Origin: CBDCKR01 sp964572045
GTDB lineage: Bacteria; Gemmatimonadota; Gemmatimonadetes; Longimicrobiales; Gaopeijiaceae
Direction: 5' to 3'
Length of the DNA: 64,000 nucleotides
NCBI GenBank assembly: GCA_964572045.1
Contig: CAZNEI010000007.1
Span: 1 to 64,000, forward strand
The notes beneath the pieces were generated by a model. That model saw nothing but the letters and a program-made list of their open reading frames with translations, did no database searches and was not told the DNA's origin. Positions 35,601-44,157 of the stretch are shown here, piece by piece (the first letter of the stretch is position 1; every line of letters starts with the position of its first letter). A program made the position numbers and the translations under genes.

Positions 35601-36047
35601 CGTGACGAGCTGCCTGCCAATATGGTCACGGGCGATCGACTCCCGGATCTTCCCAACCACTCCACCGTGACGGTGGCGGGCATCGTTGTCGCCCGCCAAA
35701 GGCCCTCGACAGCGAAGGGATATGTCTTTGTCCTAATGGAAGATGAGTCCGGTCCGATCAATGTGATCGTCAAGCCGGACATTTACGAGAAGTGCCGGAC
35801 GGCCGTGCGGATGGAGCCCTTCCTCGTAGCCCGTGGCCGGCTGCAGAAGGACGGACTCACCACAAACGTGATCGCGTTCGAAGTGAAGGCTGTGCAGGTG
35901 CGTGAATCCGCCAGACCCGGGGAGACCCACTCCTCCCTCCCCGGCACGCTGGAGTACTGGGCCGAGCCGGAGCAGAGCGTGCAGGCGCCATTCCGGTACT
36001 TGACGGCGCTCCGGCAATCTCCTCCGGACGTCAAGAGCTTTGGATAG
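32649..36047 (+). CDS. dnaE2: Error-prone DNA polymerase DnaE2
   Basis: This is a C-family replicative-type polymerase of about 1,132 residues. The PHP domain starts at once (YIELHCHSGFSFLDGAS, TDHNGLYG). The palm has the catalytic aspartates in VPDIDLDFPRDIREEL, followed by the fingers and the helix-hairpin-helix region (WVGGFEGFGLTRRELLWQ). The OB fold is at the end (VTVAGIVVARQRPSTAKGY). DIGGLPRHISQHVGGMIIS and a length shorter than DnaE1 mark it as DnaE2, the damage-induced translesion polymerase that works with ImuA/ImuB. No imuA or imuB gene is in the window. GTG 32649 is chosen because homology begins there and it fits the operator spacing; upstream starts are possible. Confidence 0.92.
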   Translation: MPTPPYIELHCHSGFSFLDGASRPEELVHRALELGYPALALTDHNGLYGSMEFAQTARAEGLQPLTGAEVTLALDIPGIPPGLDGLDTEDPNGDPLTRGCHMTLLAETQVGYSNLCRLLSEAHLGSERGRPTLPLSSLFARPEGLIALTGCRRGPLLAAFNDSVATAEFLARNLQSAFGPGQLFVELQDNKQKGDGYRSRSLGRLADRLGIPVVATGNIHYHRPERHRLQDVFVSVRNRTTLNGSHAQRRSNTLFYLAPPNEMASRFQSRPDALAHTLEIAGRCAAFDLTKDLGYTFPDFEGSDRGGALETLAAVCLGRLEERYGGTNWEAEARERLYRELALVDLHSLAGFFLVYRDIMDLAREVAAKVRGISPRADAGLPPGRGRGSSVSSLICYLVGLSHVDPVKTNLFLGRFLNEAMQSVPDIDLDFPRDIREELILRVYERYGNEHAGLVCTFPTYRIRSTLREVGKALDLPMSDLEKLSKLAEGHSSGSLMQELHRLPEFREKASSPLWQALCELADDIGGLPRHISQHVGGMIISSRPLVEIVPLEPAAWDGRVLCQWDKDSCDDAGFIKIDFLALGMLSVVEETVDLIAERHNQAPDLSRIDFADQAVFDRICSGDTIGMFQVESRAQIQMLRRVQPRNLEDLAVQVAIVRPGPIVGGAVNPYVRRRELLREDPNFQVPYDHPLLAEALSETLGVIIFQDQVLKVCQALAGFTDGQAESLRRSMSRKRSKEAMDAHWDAFNEGARERGVDEVTAHKVFQQVTAFSEFGFPKSHAAAFAFLAYQSAWLRYYYGTEFYVSLFNNQPMGFYSLDALGRDARRHGIGIRLPNVNRSQVKCTAEDKDLRVGLGFVRGWSVTVAERVVEERDRHGPFRSLSDFLRRTPARLKRPAVENLIWVGGFEGFGLTRRELLWQTGLWLGPEDDAGRGGGRDDHPQVEMGLDNPYADLAFSDLNDTERMVAEYRTLRFSTKLHPLSLLRDELPANMVTGDRLPDLPNHSTVTVAGIVVARQRPSTAKGYVFVLMEDESGPINVIVKPDIYEKCRTAVRMEPFLVARGRLQKDGLTTNVIAFEVKAVQVRESARPGETHSSLPGTLEYWAEPEQSVQAPFRYLTALRQSPPDVKSFG

Positions 36048-36060
36048 CCGCGATCCCTCG

Positions 36061-36951
36061 CTACGCCCGACCCGCACGTTCGAGGTAGAACTTCATCCCG
36101 TCCCAGTCTCCAGCGGCGTTGAAGGCGTCGAAATAGGCGTCGACCTCCTTCCTGGGCCGAAATGCGGCGAGCTCCTCGCGAACCTCCGCTTCGAATGCGG
36201 AGCGGTCGTTTGCCTCGCCCGCGGCGATCGCCTCCCTCACCCGCTCCTGGAGTGCCAGCAGCCGCTCCCGCATCTGCCGCACCCGGCCGCCGAAGCCCTC
36301 GTGCAAGCCGAAGTGCGTCGGGCCGATGAGTTCGGGGCCAATCGGCTCGATCTCGTCGAGAGTCTCCAACCATGCCGACACGCTCAGGCTCGGCGGAGGC
36401 GTCGGCGGATGTGTTGGAGCGCCGGGGGCGAGGATGACACCTAGCGCGTCACCCGCCAAGAAGATCCCGTCGGCTTCGGACAAGTAGGACGTGTGATGAG
36501 CGATGTGGCCGGGCGTGTGAAACGCACGCACCCCGGGGACCCCGAGCCGCATGGAAGGATCCCAGGCGCGGATGCGATCTCTGGGAACTGGCAGCACCTC
36601 CCCCCAGAGCCTGTCGTGCCTGTCCCCGAACGTCCGACGGGTGCTGGACACGAGCCTCTCGGGAGAGACCATATGGGGTGCGCCGTCGACGTGGATGTGG
36701 ACGCTCAGGTGCGGGTAGCGCGCAACCAGATGTCCGCTGCCGCCCGCATGGTCCAAGTGAACGTGCGTGAGGAGCAGGTGGCGGATGTCGGCCATTCCGA
36801 GTCCCTGGGCCTCGAGTCCGGTGGCGAGCCCCTCGAGCGACGTGCTCGGGCCGGGATCGATCAAGACCGGCTCCGGGCCATCAATCCAATAGCACGCGAT
36901 CATCCCCGTTCGACCGAGGTGCATCACGTCGATCGGGACGACCGACATCAC
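36061..36951 (-). CDS. MBL-fold metallo-hydrolase
   Basis: This 296-residue metallo-beta-lactamase-fold protein has the metal-binding motif THVHLDHAGG near residue 63, later ligands in FHTPGHIAHHTSYL and FLAGDALG, and GPTHFGLHEGFGG towards the end. A helical C-terminal domain (about residues 215-296) follows, as in lactonase- or glyoxalase-like members of unknown substrate. It lies 37 bp downstream of citrate synthase on the same strand and may be co-transcribed. Its end is convergent with dnaE2, 13 bp apart. Confidence 0.85.
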   Translation of the reverse strand: MMSVVPIDVMHLGRTGMIACYWIDGPEPVLIDPGPSTSLEGLATGLEAQGLGMADIRHLLLTHVHLDHAGGSGHLVARYPHLSVHIHVDGAPHMVSPERLVSSTRRTFGDRHDRLWGEVLPVPRDRIRAWDPSMRLGVPGVRAFHTPGHIAHHTSYLSEADGIFLAGDALGVILAPGAPTHPPTPPPSLSVSAWLETLDEIEPIGPELIGPTHFGLHEGFGGRVRQMRERLLALQERVREAIAAGEANDRSAFEAEVREELAAFRPRKEVDAYFDAFNAAGDWDGMKFYLERAGRA

Positions 36952-36988
36952 TCAGCCCATTGCCTCGTGTCGCGGAGCACCACGGTGC

Positions 36989-38296
<1,308 letters not shown>

Positions 38297-38746
38297 TTGG
38301 TCTCCGATAGTGGCTGATTTGATTCCTCAAGCCCGGACACTCGACCCTGCACCAGGCTGCAGAATAGCATCTAAACGTAAGGGATTACGCACACTCGATG
38401 AAGTGCATCTCGCCGGGGGTCCGGACGGGCGCCTAGAAGACGGTGCCATGAGCTCGCCAGTCAAGCAACCCAGCCTCAGGAAGCGAAGCGCGGGCCGGAC
38501 TCGGCCTCGAAGATCAGGGATCGCGCCCCCTGCCCCGCCCCCCCGCCATCTGCCGACTCCCAAGCACGGGCGAAGGTGGCGGGTGTCCCCCGAGGGCGCC
38601 GCCTTGCGGGGGCTGCTTGGCACGGTCACAGCCGTCGGGGCCCCCCCGGGCGGGTCTCCGGGCTGGAGCGCCGAAACGTCAGTCCATCTCAGGCGCCGCC
38701 CCTTCACGCCCAGTCTACCCGGGGGCAGAAGCCTTGCCGTCGGGAC
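38297..38746. other. Intergenic region upstream of gltA, no gene recognised
   Basis: About 450 bp without a recognisable gene; the predicted frames are low-complexity P/R/G-rich shadows. It must contain the minus-strand gltA promoter. GATGCTATTCTG near 38365 is the most AT-rich candidate for a -10 but is weak. Confidence 0.45.
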
Positions 38747-39295
38747 TCAGAACCCGAGGGCCACCTTGGCCGTAAGGCCCACGCCACCGTGGGCGATCAG
38801 CGTCGGCTGTACGACCGGGCTTCGGTAGGACTGCGGCTCCACGTCGACCCATCCAGGCACCTCGAAAAACGAACCCACCAAGGCGCCAAGAAGGAAGCCG
38901 GCGGCGGCTCCGAACACGACGGTGATGCGGCCGAAACAGACTTGGTCCCGCAGGTCTGAGCACTCGGACTCGGTAAAGGGGAAAACCGTCCCGGCGCCCG
39001 CGAGTGTGCCGACGGCCGAACCCAGCATCGCACGCGTGCCGACGCGAAACACCTGGACCCGATCGACCAAACCCATGCGGAGTGAAACTCTTTCGCGCTC
39101 GAATCGGGTGGCGACGACGATGGAGTCGCCGGGATGGATCCGGACGAGCCATCCCTCCATCGTCGCCGACTGTCCACCGTGGACCCCGTGGTGATCGACG
39201 CGGACTCTCTCGCCTTCCTTGGCAAGCTCCTGAGCCTGAACTCCACCACTCCACCCGGCGCCGAACAACGCGAGGGCTAGCAGCGCTCGATTCAT
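38747..39295 (-). CDS. Secreted hypothetical protein
   Basis: This 182-residue protein has a signal peptide (MNRALLALALFGAGWSGGVQAQ). The segment EGWLVRIHPGDSIVVATRFER resembles a small beta-barrel. A glycine-rich hydrophobic hairpin follows (LGSAVGTLAGAGTVFPF and VVFGAAAGFLLGALVGSFFE), of the glycine-zipper type, suggesting outer-membrane or inner-membrane association. It resembles short hypothetical proteins that are common in Gemmatimonadota-like genomes. No function can be assigned. Confidence 0.65.
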   Translation of the reverse strand: MNRALLALALFGAGWSGGVQAQELAKEGERVRVDHHGVHGGQSATMEGWLVRIHPGDSIVVATRFERERVSLRMGLVDRVQVFRVGTRAMLGSAVGTLAGAGTVFPFTESECSDLRDQVCFGRITVVFGAAAGFLLGALVGSFFEVPGWVDVEPQSYRSPVVQPTLIAHGGVGLTAKVALGF

Positions 39296-39575
39296 AACGT
39301 CCTCGCGGCCGGGGAGGGGCTCATCCGGGGGATCTCCAGGTTGAGCTTATCCATCCACACTCGGATCTGACAAGGACCGGGCGGCCGCGGGGGCGTTTCC
39401 GAGGAGGCTCTTCCGTGCACGCCCCTGACCACACCAATGGGGCGGTACACGTCGGGCTTCCGACGTTGCGGGAGCCACCCGGCCGCCTCGGCACCTCCGC
39501 GACACGGGCGTGCCGGAGCCCTGGCACCGCGGGCGCGGAAACCACGAGGCGAGTCGCCATCGACCCGCCCCTTTC

Positions 39576-40241
39576 TCAACGACTCGGGCGCAAGTCGATG
39601 AGTCGATGGCCCCGCATGGTCACGTACTCTCCGATGGTGTGCTCCACAGGCCGACGGAAGAGGGGCCCATTCCACACGAACGTATGGTACTCACCTCGTT
39701 CGCCGGAGGGATCGGCTCCAAAGTCCGCGATCTCCCTCGCAAGTTCCCTAGTGAGGACCTTGCCGACCCAGTCGGGGTCGCCTCCGTCCAGAGACACGCT
39801 CACGACCCTTGCCTCGTAGCCGAGCTCGATGACTTCCCTCACGAGCTCCTGAGGATCCTCCCCCCAGAGAGGCTCGATGTGCCTGAGCCCGTGGCCTGTG
39901 ATACGATCCTCGTACCAGGCACGAACGTCTTCCAGATGGATGTTCCCCAGGACGACTCCCGTCACCTGGTCGTTCACCAGGCGTTGAAGCGCTCCCCGAA
40001 ATGCAGGCTCAAATCCCTCCTCCCCCACCGGCAGTACGATCGGCTCGAGCTCGAGGGCTTCGAGATGTGCCCGGACCAAGGCAACGCGGGTGCCGTGGAA
40101 TGTGATGCGCTCCGTGGGCCCGTCGTACAGGCTCACCCCGTATCGGACGTCCCACCCCTCGCGCCGCGCTCGGTCAAGCGCGAGCGTCGCGTCCTTCCCC
40201 GAGCCCGTCAGGAGCGCGACAGGCCGGCTCCTCAGGGCCAC
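39576..40241 (-). CDS. Dph6-like ATP pyrophosphatase (diphthine-ammonia ligase family)
   Basis: This 221-residue PP-loop ATPase of the Dph6/adenine nucleotide alpha hydrolase family has an N-terminal ATP-binding loop (VALLTGSGKDATLALDRA; the usual SGGKDS is GSGKDA here). The family-specific C-terminal part includes VTGVVLGNIHLEDVRAWYED, EPLWGEDPQELVREVIELG and FGADPSGERGEYHTFVWNGP. Diphthamide exists only in archaea and eukaryotes, so the bacterial enzyme must amidate something else. GTG 40241 overlaps the BtuF-like gene by 10 bp, pointing to a shared function, possibly in corrinoid metabolism. Confidence 0.82.
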   Translation of the reverse strand: MALRSRPVALLTGSGKDATLALDRARREGWDVRYGVSLYDGPTERITFHGTRVALVRAHLEALELEPIVLPVGEEGFEPAFRGALQRLVNDQVTGVVLGNIHLEDVRAWYEDRITGHGLRHIEPLWGEDPQELVREVIELGYEARVVSVSLDGGDPDWVGKVLTRELAREIADFGADPSGERGEYHTFVWNGPLFRRPVEHTIGEYVTMRGHRLIDLRPSR

Positions 40242-41176
40242 GGTACCAAGACCTCGCGATAACGCTCGACGTGCTCGGGAAAGAGTGCCGGATGGACTGC
40301 GCCGGCGAGCACTTCTCCACTCTCGGCGATCCGCGGCCCAGGGCGATTGAAGTAGGCATTCCCGTCTGCGACGAAACAGCGGCCCTCGGCAACTGCTGGG
40401 ATCGATCGGATCCCACGCGCGACCTCCGGGTCCGCGAGGTCCTCGAGCGAACGGGCCACGCTGAAACCGCACGGAAGGACCACCACGATCTCCGGGTCCG
40501 CCGCGGCGATGTCCGGCCACGAGACCTCCGCGAAGCGGTGTGCGGTCCGCATGATCACAGGCTCCGCTCCGGCCATGCGGGCAAGCTCGGGCATCCATCC
40601 ACCCGCGATCATCGGAGGGGCCAGCCACTCGATGAGGGCGACGCGACGCGGCGAGGTCTCCTGCATGCGTGCCCGGAGCACGGCGAGCCTGCGCTGCATG
40701 TCGCGGACCACGCGACGGCCCCGCTCCGGCACGCCGAGGCCGTCGGCGACCCGGAGGATGTCGCCGTAGACATCGCTGAGCCGCGCGGGATGCAACGAAT
40801 AGACGCGCGTCGCCGGAAGGCGCAGGGTGCAGAGTGCTTCTTCTACGTCGCCGAGCGAGACCGCGCACACTTCACAGTGGTCTTGGGTGACGATCACGTC
40901 AGGCTGCAGGCGTCTGAGCTCGTCCACGTCCACACGATAGACGCTCAGACCGTCCCGCACGATTTCACGGACTCCGCGATCGATCTCGGCGCTCGTCATC
41001 TCGATACCGACCTTCGGGGCCGAGAGCCGCGGCAGGCCTTCCACATCGGGCGGGTAGTCGCATTCGTGCGAGATCCCGACAAGGCGTTTCCGGAGGCCGA
41101 GCGCGCAGACGATCTCGGTCGCGCTCGCAATCAGCGTGACGATCGTCGACGTCTCAGCGGGGGACTGGTTCGTCAT
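40232..41176 (-). CDS. BtuF-like ABC transporter substrate-binding protein (cobalamin-type)
   Basis: This 314-residue protein has the periplasmic-binding fold of BtuF: IVTLIASATEIVCALGLRKR, LVGISHECDYPPDVEGLPRL, ELRRLQPDVIVTQDHCEVCA and GEVLAGAVHPALFPE. No signal peptide is visible at ATG 41176; the frame upstream is open, but its translation does not look like one either. It may therefore be a cytoplasmic corrinoid-binding relative rather than a transporter part. No permease or ATPase genes are adjacent; a Dph6-like gene overlaps instead. B12-dependent mutase genes are at the end of the window. Confidence 0.8.
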   Translation of the reverse strand: MTNQSPAETSTIVTLIASATEIVCALGLRKRLVGISHECDYPPDVEGLPRLSAPKVGIEMTSAEIDRGVREIVRDGLSVYRVDVDELRRLQPDVIVTQDHCEVCAVSLGDVEEALCTLRLPATRVYSLHPARLSDVYGDILRVADGLGVPERGRRVVRDMQRRLAVLRARMQETSPRRVALIEWLAPPMIAGGWMPELARMAGAEPVIMRTAHRFAEVSWPDIAAADPEIVVVLPCGFSVARSLEDLADPEVARGIRSIPAVAEGRCFVADGNAYFNRPGPRIAESGEVLAGAVHPALFPEHVERYREVLVPWP

Positions 41177-41568
41177 CGTCGCTCCAAATGATCGAGTGTG
41201 CCTGTCGTGTGATACGCGAGCCGAATACATCGGAGCTTCCCGCCCGACGGAGATCGCCCCGCGCCCTCTGACAGAGGAAGAGAGCATTCGGCGACATCCC
41301 TCGCTCCAACTGCTGCCTTGCGAGCATGCCGGCACCTTCGGGCCGCCACTAGAAGATCCGGATCCAGCAGGCGCGCCGCCCCCGAGCCGAGGGAGTTCTA
41401 TCGAAGTGGCAGCTTGGACAGGCGCTCGCGGAGCCAGTCCGAGGCCTCGTTCATTCCCCGGCTACCGCCGCCTTTCGGGATGCGAGGCGACAACGAAAGA
41501 AACGACCGAGCGCGCCGGCTTGGCCGCAGCCGCGGGTCATGAACGGAAACGCAACCGCGTGCCTCCAA
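41177..41568. other. Intergenic region between btuF-like gene and tRNA-Leu
   Basis: This 390-bp stretch has no supported gene. I searched the minus strand for a cobalamin riboswitch ahead of the btuF-like gene; the expected GCCACTG and AGCCAGGAGACC boxes are absent. An 18-codon frame ending at 41398 (MNEASDWLRERL...) is too short to support. Confidence 0.45.
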
Positions 41569-41652
41569 TGCCGGGAGGGGGACTCGAACCCCCAAGGGCC
41601 GAAGCCCGCCGGATTTTGAGTCCGGTGCGTCTACCAATTCCACCATCCCGGC
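41569..41652 (-). tRNA. tRNA-Leu (anticodon CAA)
   Basis: This is a complete 84-nt class II tRNA on the minus strand. The acceptor stem is GCCGGGA/TCCCGGC with discriminator A. The D-arm contains TGGTAGACGC, and the anticodon arm is CCGGA-CTCAAAA-TCCGG with anticodon CAA. The long variable arm (CGGGCTTCGGCCCTT) and the T-arm GGGGG-TTCGAGT-CCCCC identify leucine. CCA is not encoded. Confidence 0.96.
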
Positions 41653-42065
41653 ACCTTTCCTTTCGGGGCTGGAAGCTACTGCAATGCCAAATCTCCGCAA
41701 AGATCCGGGCAGAGGGGCTCTTGGTCCTGCGGGGCGAGGGAGAGGCGCGAGGGCCGAAGAGGCGCGTTCATTTGGGGAGCAGCAGCGGAGAGAGCACCCA
41801 AGCCGGTGATCGACCCGCATCGGCGCGGTGCGGCCGATCGGCCCAACCCCTTCTGCGGGCAAGGTCCAGTCCACCCGTGCGGGATCCGGTCCAAAGAACG
41901 CACGAGGGCCGCCCAGATCCGGATCGGCAACCTGGAGGAGCTCGCATCCGAGCGGGATTGAGTCTAGAGCGGGCGCTCGATTGCCGGGGGCGGCGATCCG
42001 GCGGATCTTCGGAACGCGTTCCGAGCCCGAATGATCCGTGGCCACCCTGAAGCAACGGAGCTCCG
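41653..42065. other. Intergenic region upstream of the first symporter
   Basis: About 410 bp between tRNA-Leu and the symporter start. Frames cross it on both strands but match no family. It should hold the divergent promoters of the tRNA and the symporter; I see no clear -35/-10 pair. Confidence 0.45.
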
Positions 42066-43940
42066 ATGCAGCTTTCCGCACTGGACTGGTGGGTCCTGGC
42101 CCTGTACGGCGTGACGGCCCTGTCGCTGGGGTTGGCCTTCGCAAGGAAGGCGGGCCAGGGCACCGAGGAGTACTTCCTGGCTGGCCGGTCGATGCCATGG
42201 TGGCTAATCGGCACATCCATGGTGGCTACGACGTTCTCGACGGACACGCCCAATCTGGTCACCGACCTCGTGCGCACGGGAGGAGTGAGCCAGAACTGGA
42301 TCTGGTGGGCCTTCGTCATCACGGGGATGTGCACGGTCTTCTTTTACGCCAAGCTGTGGAGGCGTTCCGGCGTCCTTACCGACATCGGCTTCTACGAACT
42401 CCGCTATTCCGGGAGGCCCGCCGCCTTCTTGCGCGGATTCCGGGCGCTCTACCTCGGCGTCTTCTTCAACGTCATGATCATGGCCACGGTGACGCTCGCC
42501 GCCATCAAGATCGGTGGCGTGCTTCTCGGGGCGAACAAGTACCTTGTCGTTATGATCGCCGGAACCGCCACGGTTCTCTACTCGGCCACGTCGGGGCTCT
42601 GGGGTGTCCTGGTAACAGACCTCCTGCTGTTCGCCATCTCAATGATCGGCGCGGTGGCGGCAGCGTACTACGCCTTGAACCTGCCCGAGGTGGGCGGACT
42701 CTCCGGCCTCGTGACCCACCCGGCCGTCAGTGACCGGTTGTCCTTCCTCCCCGACTTCTCGGATCCCTCCGCTGCCGCTGCCGTCTTCATCGTCCCCATC
42801 GCCGTCCAGTGGTGGAGCACTTGGTATCCCGGAGCCGAGCCGGGCGGCGGAGGGTACGCCGCCCAACGCATGCTCGCGGCCAGAGACGAGGAGCATGCCA
42901 TGCGGGCCACGCTCTGGTTCAACGTAGCCCACTACGCGCTGAGGCCGTGGCCGTGGATCCTCGTGGCCCTCGCCTCACTGATCATCTATCCGACACTCAC
43001 GGACCTCCAGGCGGCGTTCCCGGGGGTGGATCCTTCGGTGATCCAGAACGATCTCGCGTATCCGGCAATGTTGGTCTTCCTGCCACACGGGCTCCTCGGC
43101 CTAGTGGTCGCTTCGCTCGCCGCAGCATACATGTCGACGATGAGTACCCACCTCAATTGGGGCGCCTCGTACGTCGTGGACGACGTGTACCGCCGCTTCG
43201 TAGCCCCGGACCGTGAAGAAGGGGACTACGTGCGGGTGGCCCGGATCACCACCGTGGGATTGATCCTGCTCTCATCTCTCGTGGCCCTGCAGCTCGAAAA
43301 CGCCATGCAAGCGTTCCAGATCCTCCTGCAGATCGGAGCCGGCACGGGCCTCGTGTTCCTGCTCCGCTGGTTCTGGTGGCGCATCAACGTTTGGAGCGAG
43401 ATCTCGGCGATGGTGATCTCGTTTCTGGTCGCCGTCTACTTCGGCTTCGTTCACATGCGCATCGGGCTCGAGGCGTGGGATCCCTCGGCGACCCTGGTCA
43501 CGGGGGTCGTGATCACGACGATCGGGTGGCTGGCGGTGACGTTCCTGACCCCGTCGGTCGATGGCGATACGCTTGAGAGCTTCTGGCGCAGGATCCGCCC
43601 TCTCGGTCCAGGGTGGCGGACTGTGGTCGACTCCGACGTGGCGGTGGAGGCCGGGGCCGGCCACACGCCTTGGGAAGTCTCCCGCAGCGACGCCGCGGAC
43701 TTGTCTGTGGCTCCCCGAGCCGACGGCGCGAAGCGCGATCTGGTGGCCGAACGGAAGGGCGAGTTCACGGCAGGCCTCCTCGCCTGGTTTCTGGGCTGTA
43801 CGATGATCTACGCCACGCTTTTCGGCACTGGCTTTCTCCTCTACGGGCGGATGGGGTCGGCGGTTGGCGGCCTGATCATCGCCGCCGGAGCGGGCTGGGG
43901 GGTGTTCAAGCTTCTCCCGAAGGTTCGCTTCCTACCCTAG
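42066..43940 (+). CDS. Sodium:solute symporter (SSS family)
   Basis: This 624-residue transporter has about 13-14 membrane segments, starting WWVLALYGVTALSLGLAFA and ending FLLYGRMGSAVGGLIIAAG. The SSS core is recognisable from EYFLAGRSMPWWLIGTSMVA, STDTPNLVTDLVRTGGVSQN and AYMSTMSTHLNWGASYVVDD. A cytoplasmic loop of about 70 residues lies before the last helices. Substrate unknown; sugars or organic acids are typical. ATG 42066 has GGAG five bases upstream. It appears to be monocistronic. Confidence 0.88.
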   Translation: MQLSALDWWVLALYGVTALSLGLAFARKAGQGTEEYFLAGRSMPWWLIGTSMVATTFSTDTPNLVTDLVRTGGVSQNWIWWAFVITGMCTVFFYAKLWRRSGVLTDIGFYELRYSGRPAAFLRGFRALYLGVFFNVMIMATVTLAAIKIGGVLLGANKYLVVMIAGTATVLYSATSGLWGVLVTDLLLFAISMIGAVAAAYYALNLPEVGGLSGLVTHPAVSDRLSFLPDFSDPSAAAAVFIVPIAVQWWSTWYPGAEPGGGGYAAQRMLAARDEEHAMRATLWFNVAHYALRPWPWILVALASLIIYPTLTDLQAAFPGVDPSVIQNDLAYPAMLVFLPHGLLGLVVASLAAAYMSTMSTHLNWGASYVVDDVYRRFVAPDREEGDYVRVARITTVGLILLSSLVALQLENAMQAFQILLQIGAGTGLVFLLRWFWWRINVWSEISAMVISFLVAVYFGFVHMRIGLEAWDPSATLVTGVVITTIGWLAVTFLTPSVDGDTLESFWRRIRPLGPGWRTVVDSDVAVEAGAGHTPWEVSRSDAADLSVAPRADGAKRDLVAERKGEFTAGLLAWFLGCTMIYATLFGTGFLLYGRMGSAVGGLIIAAGAGWGVFKLLPKVRFLP

Positions 43941-44157
43941 CAACCCGACCCTTCGGGCGCGGCATCGTCTGGGGCCACCGACCGGAGTCCGAGGCCTCGA
44001 GCTGAGCACGCATGCCGACCCTGGGCTCGCGGTGCGCGGTTCTCCATGGGCTTCGCCCTGCGGGCCGGGCCGGGGTGTCTTGCGTGTGACGGCTTTGGTA
44101 TTTTTCGATGTTCCTTCATTCGCGGGAACGCGACTCCCCCTCCAAACAGAGACCACC

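Noticed and set aside
41177..41568. Cobalamin riboswitch upstream of the btuF-like gene
   Set aside because: None of the conserved riboswitch boxes could be found on the minus strand.
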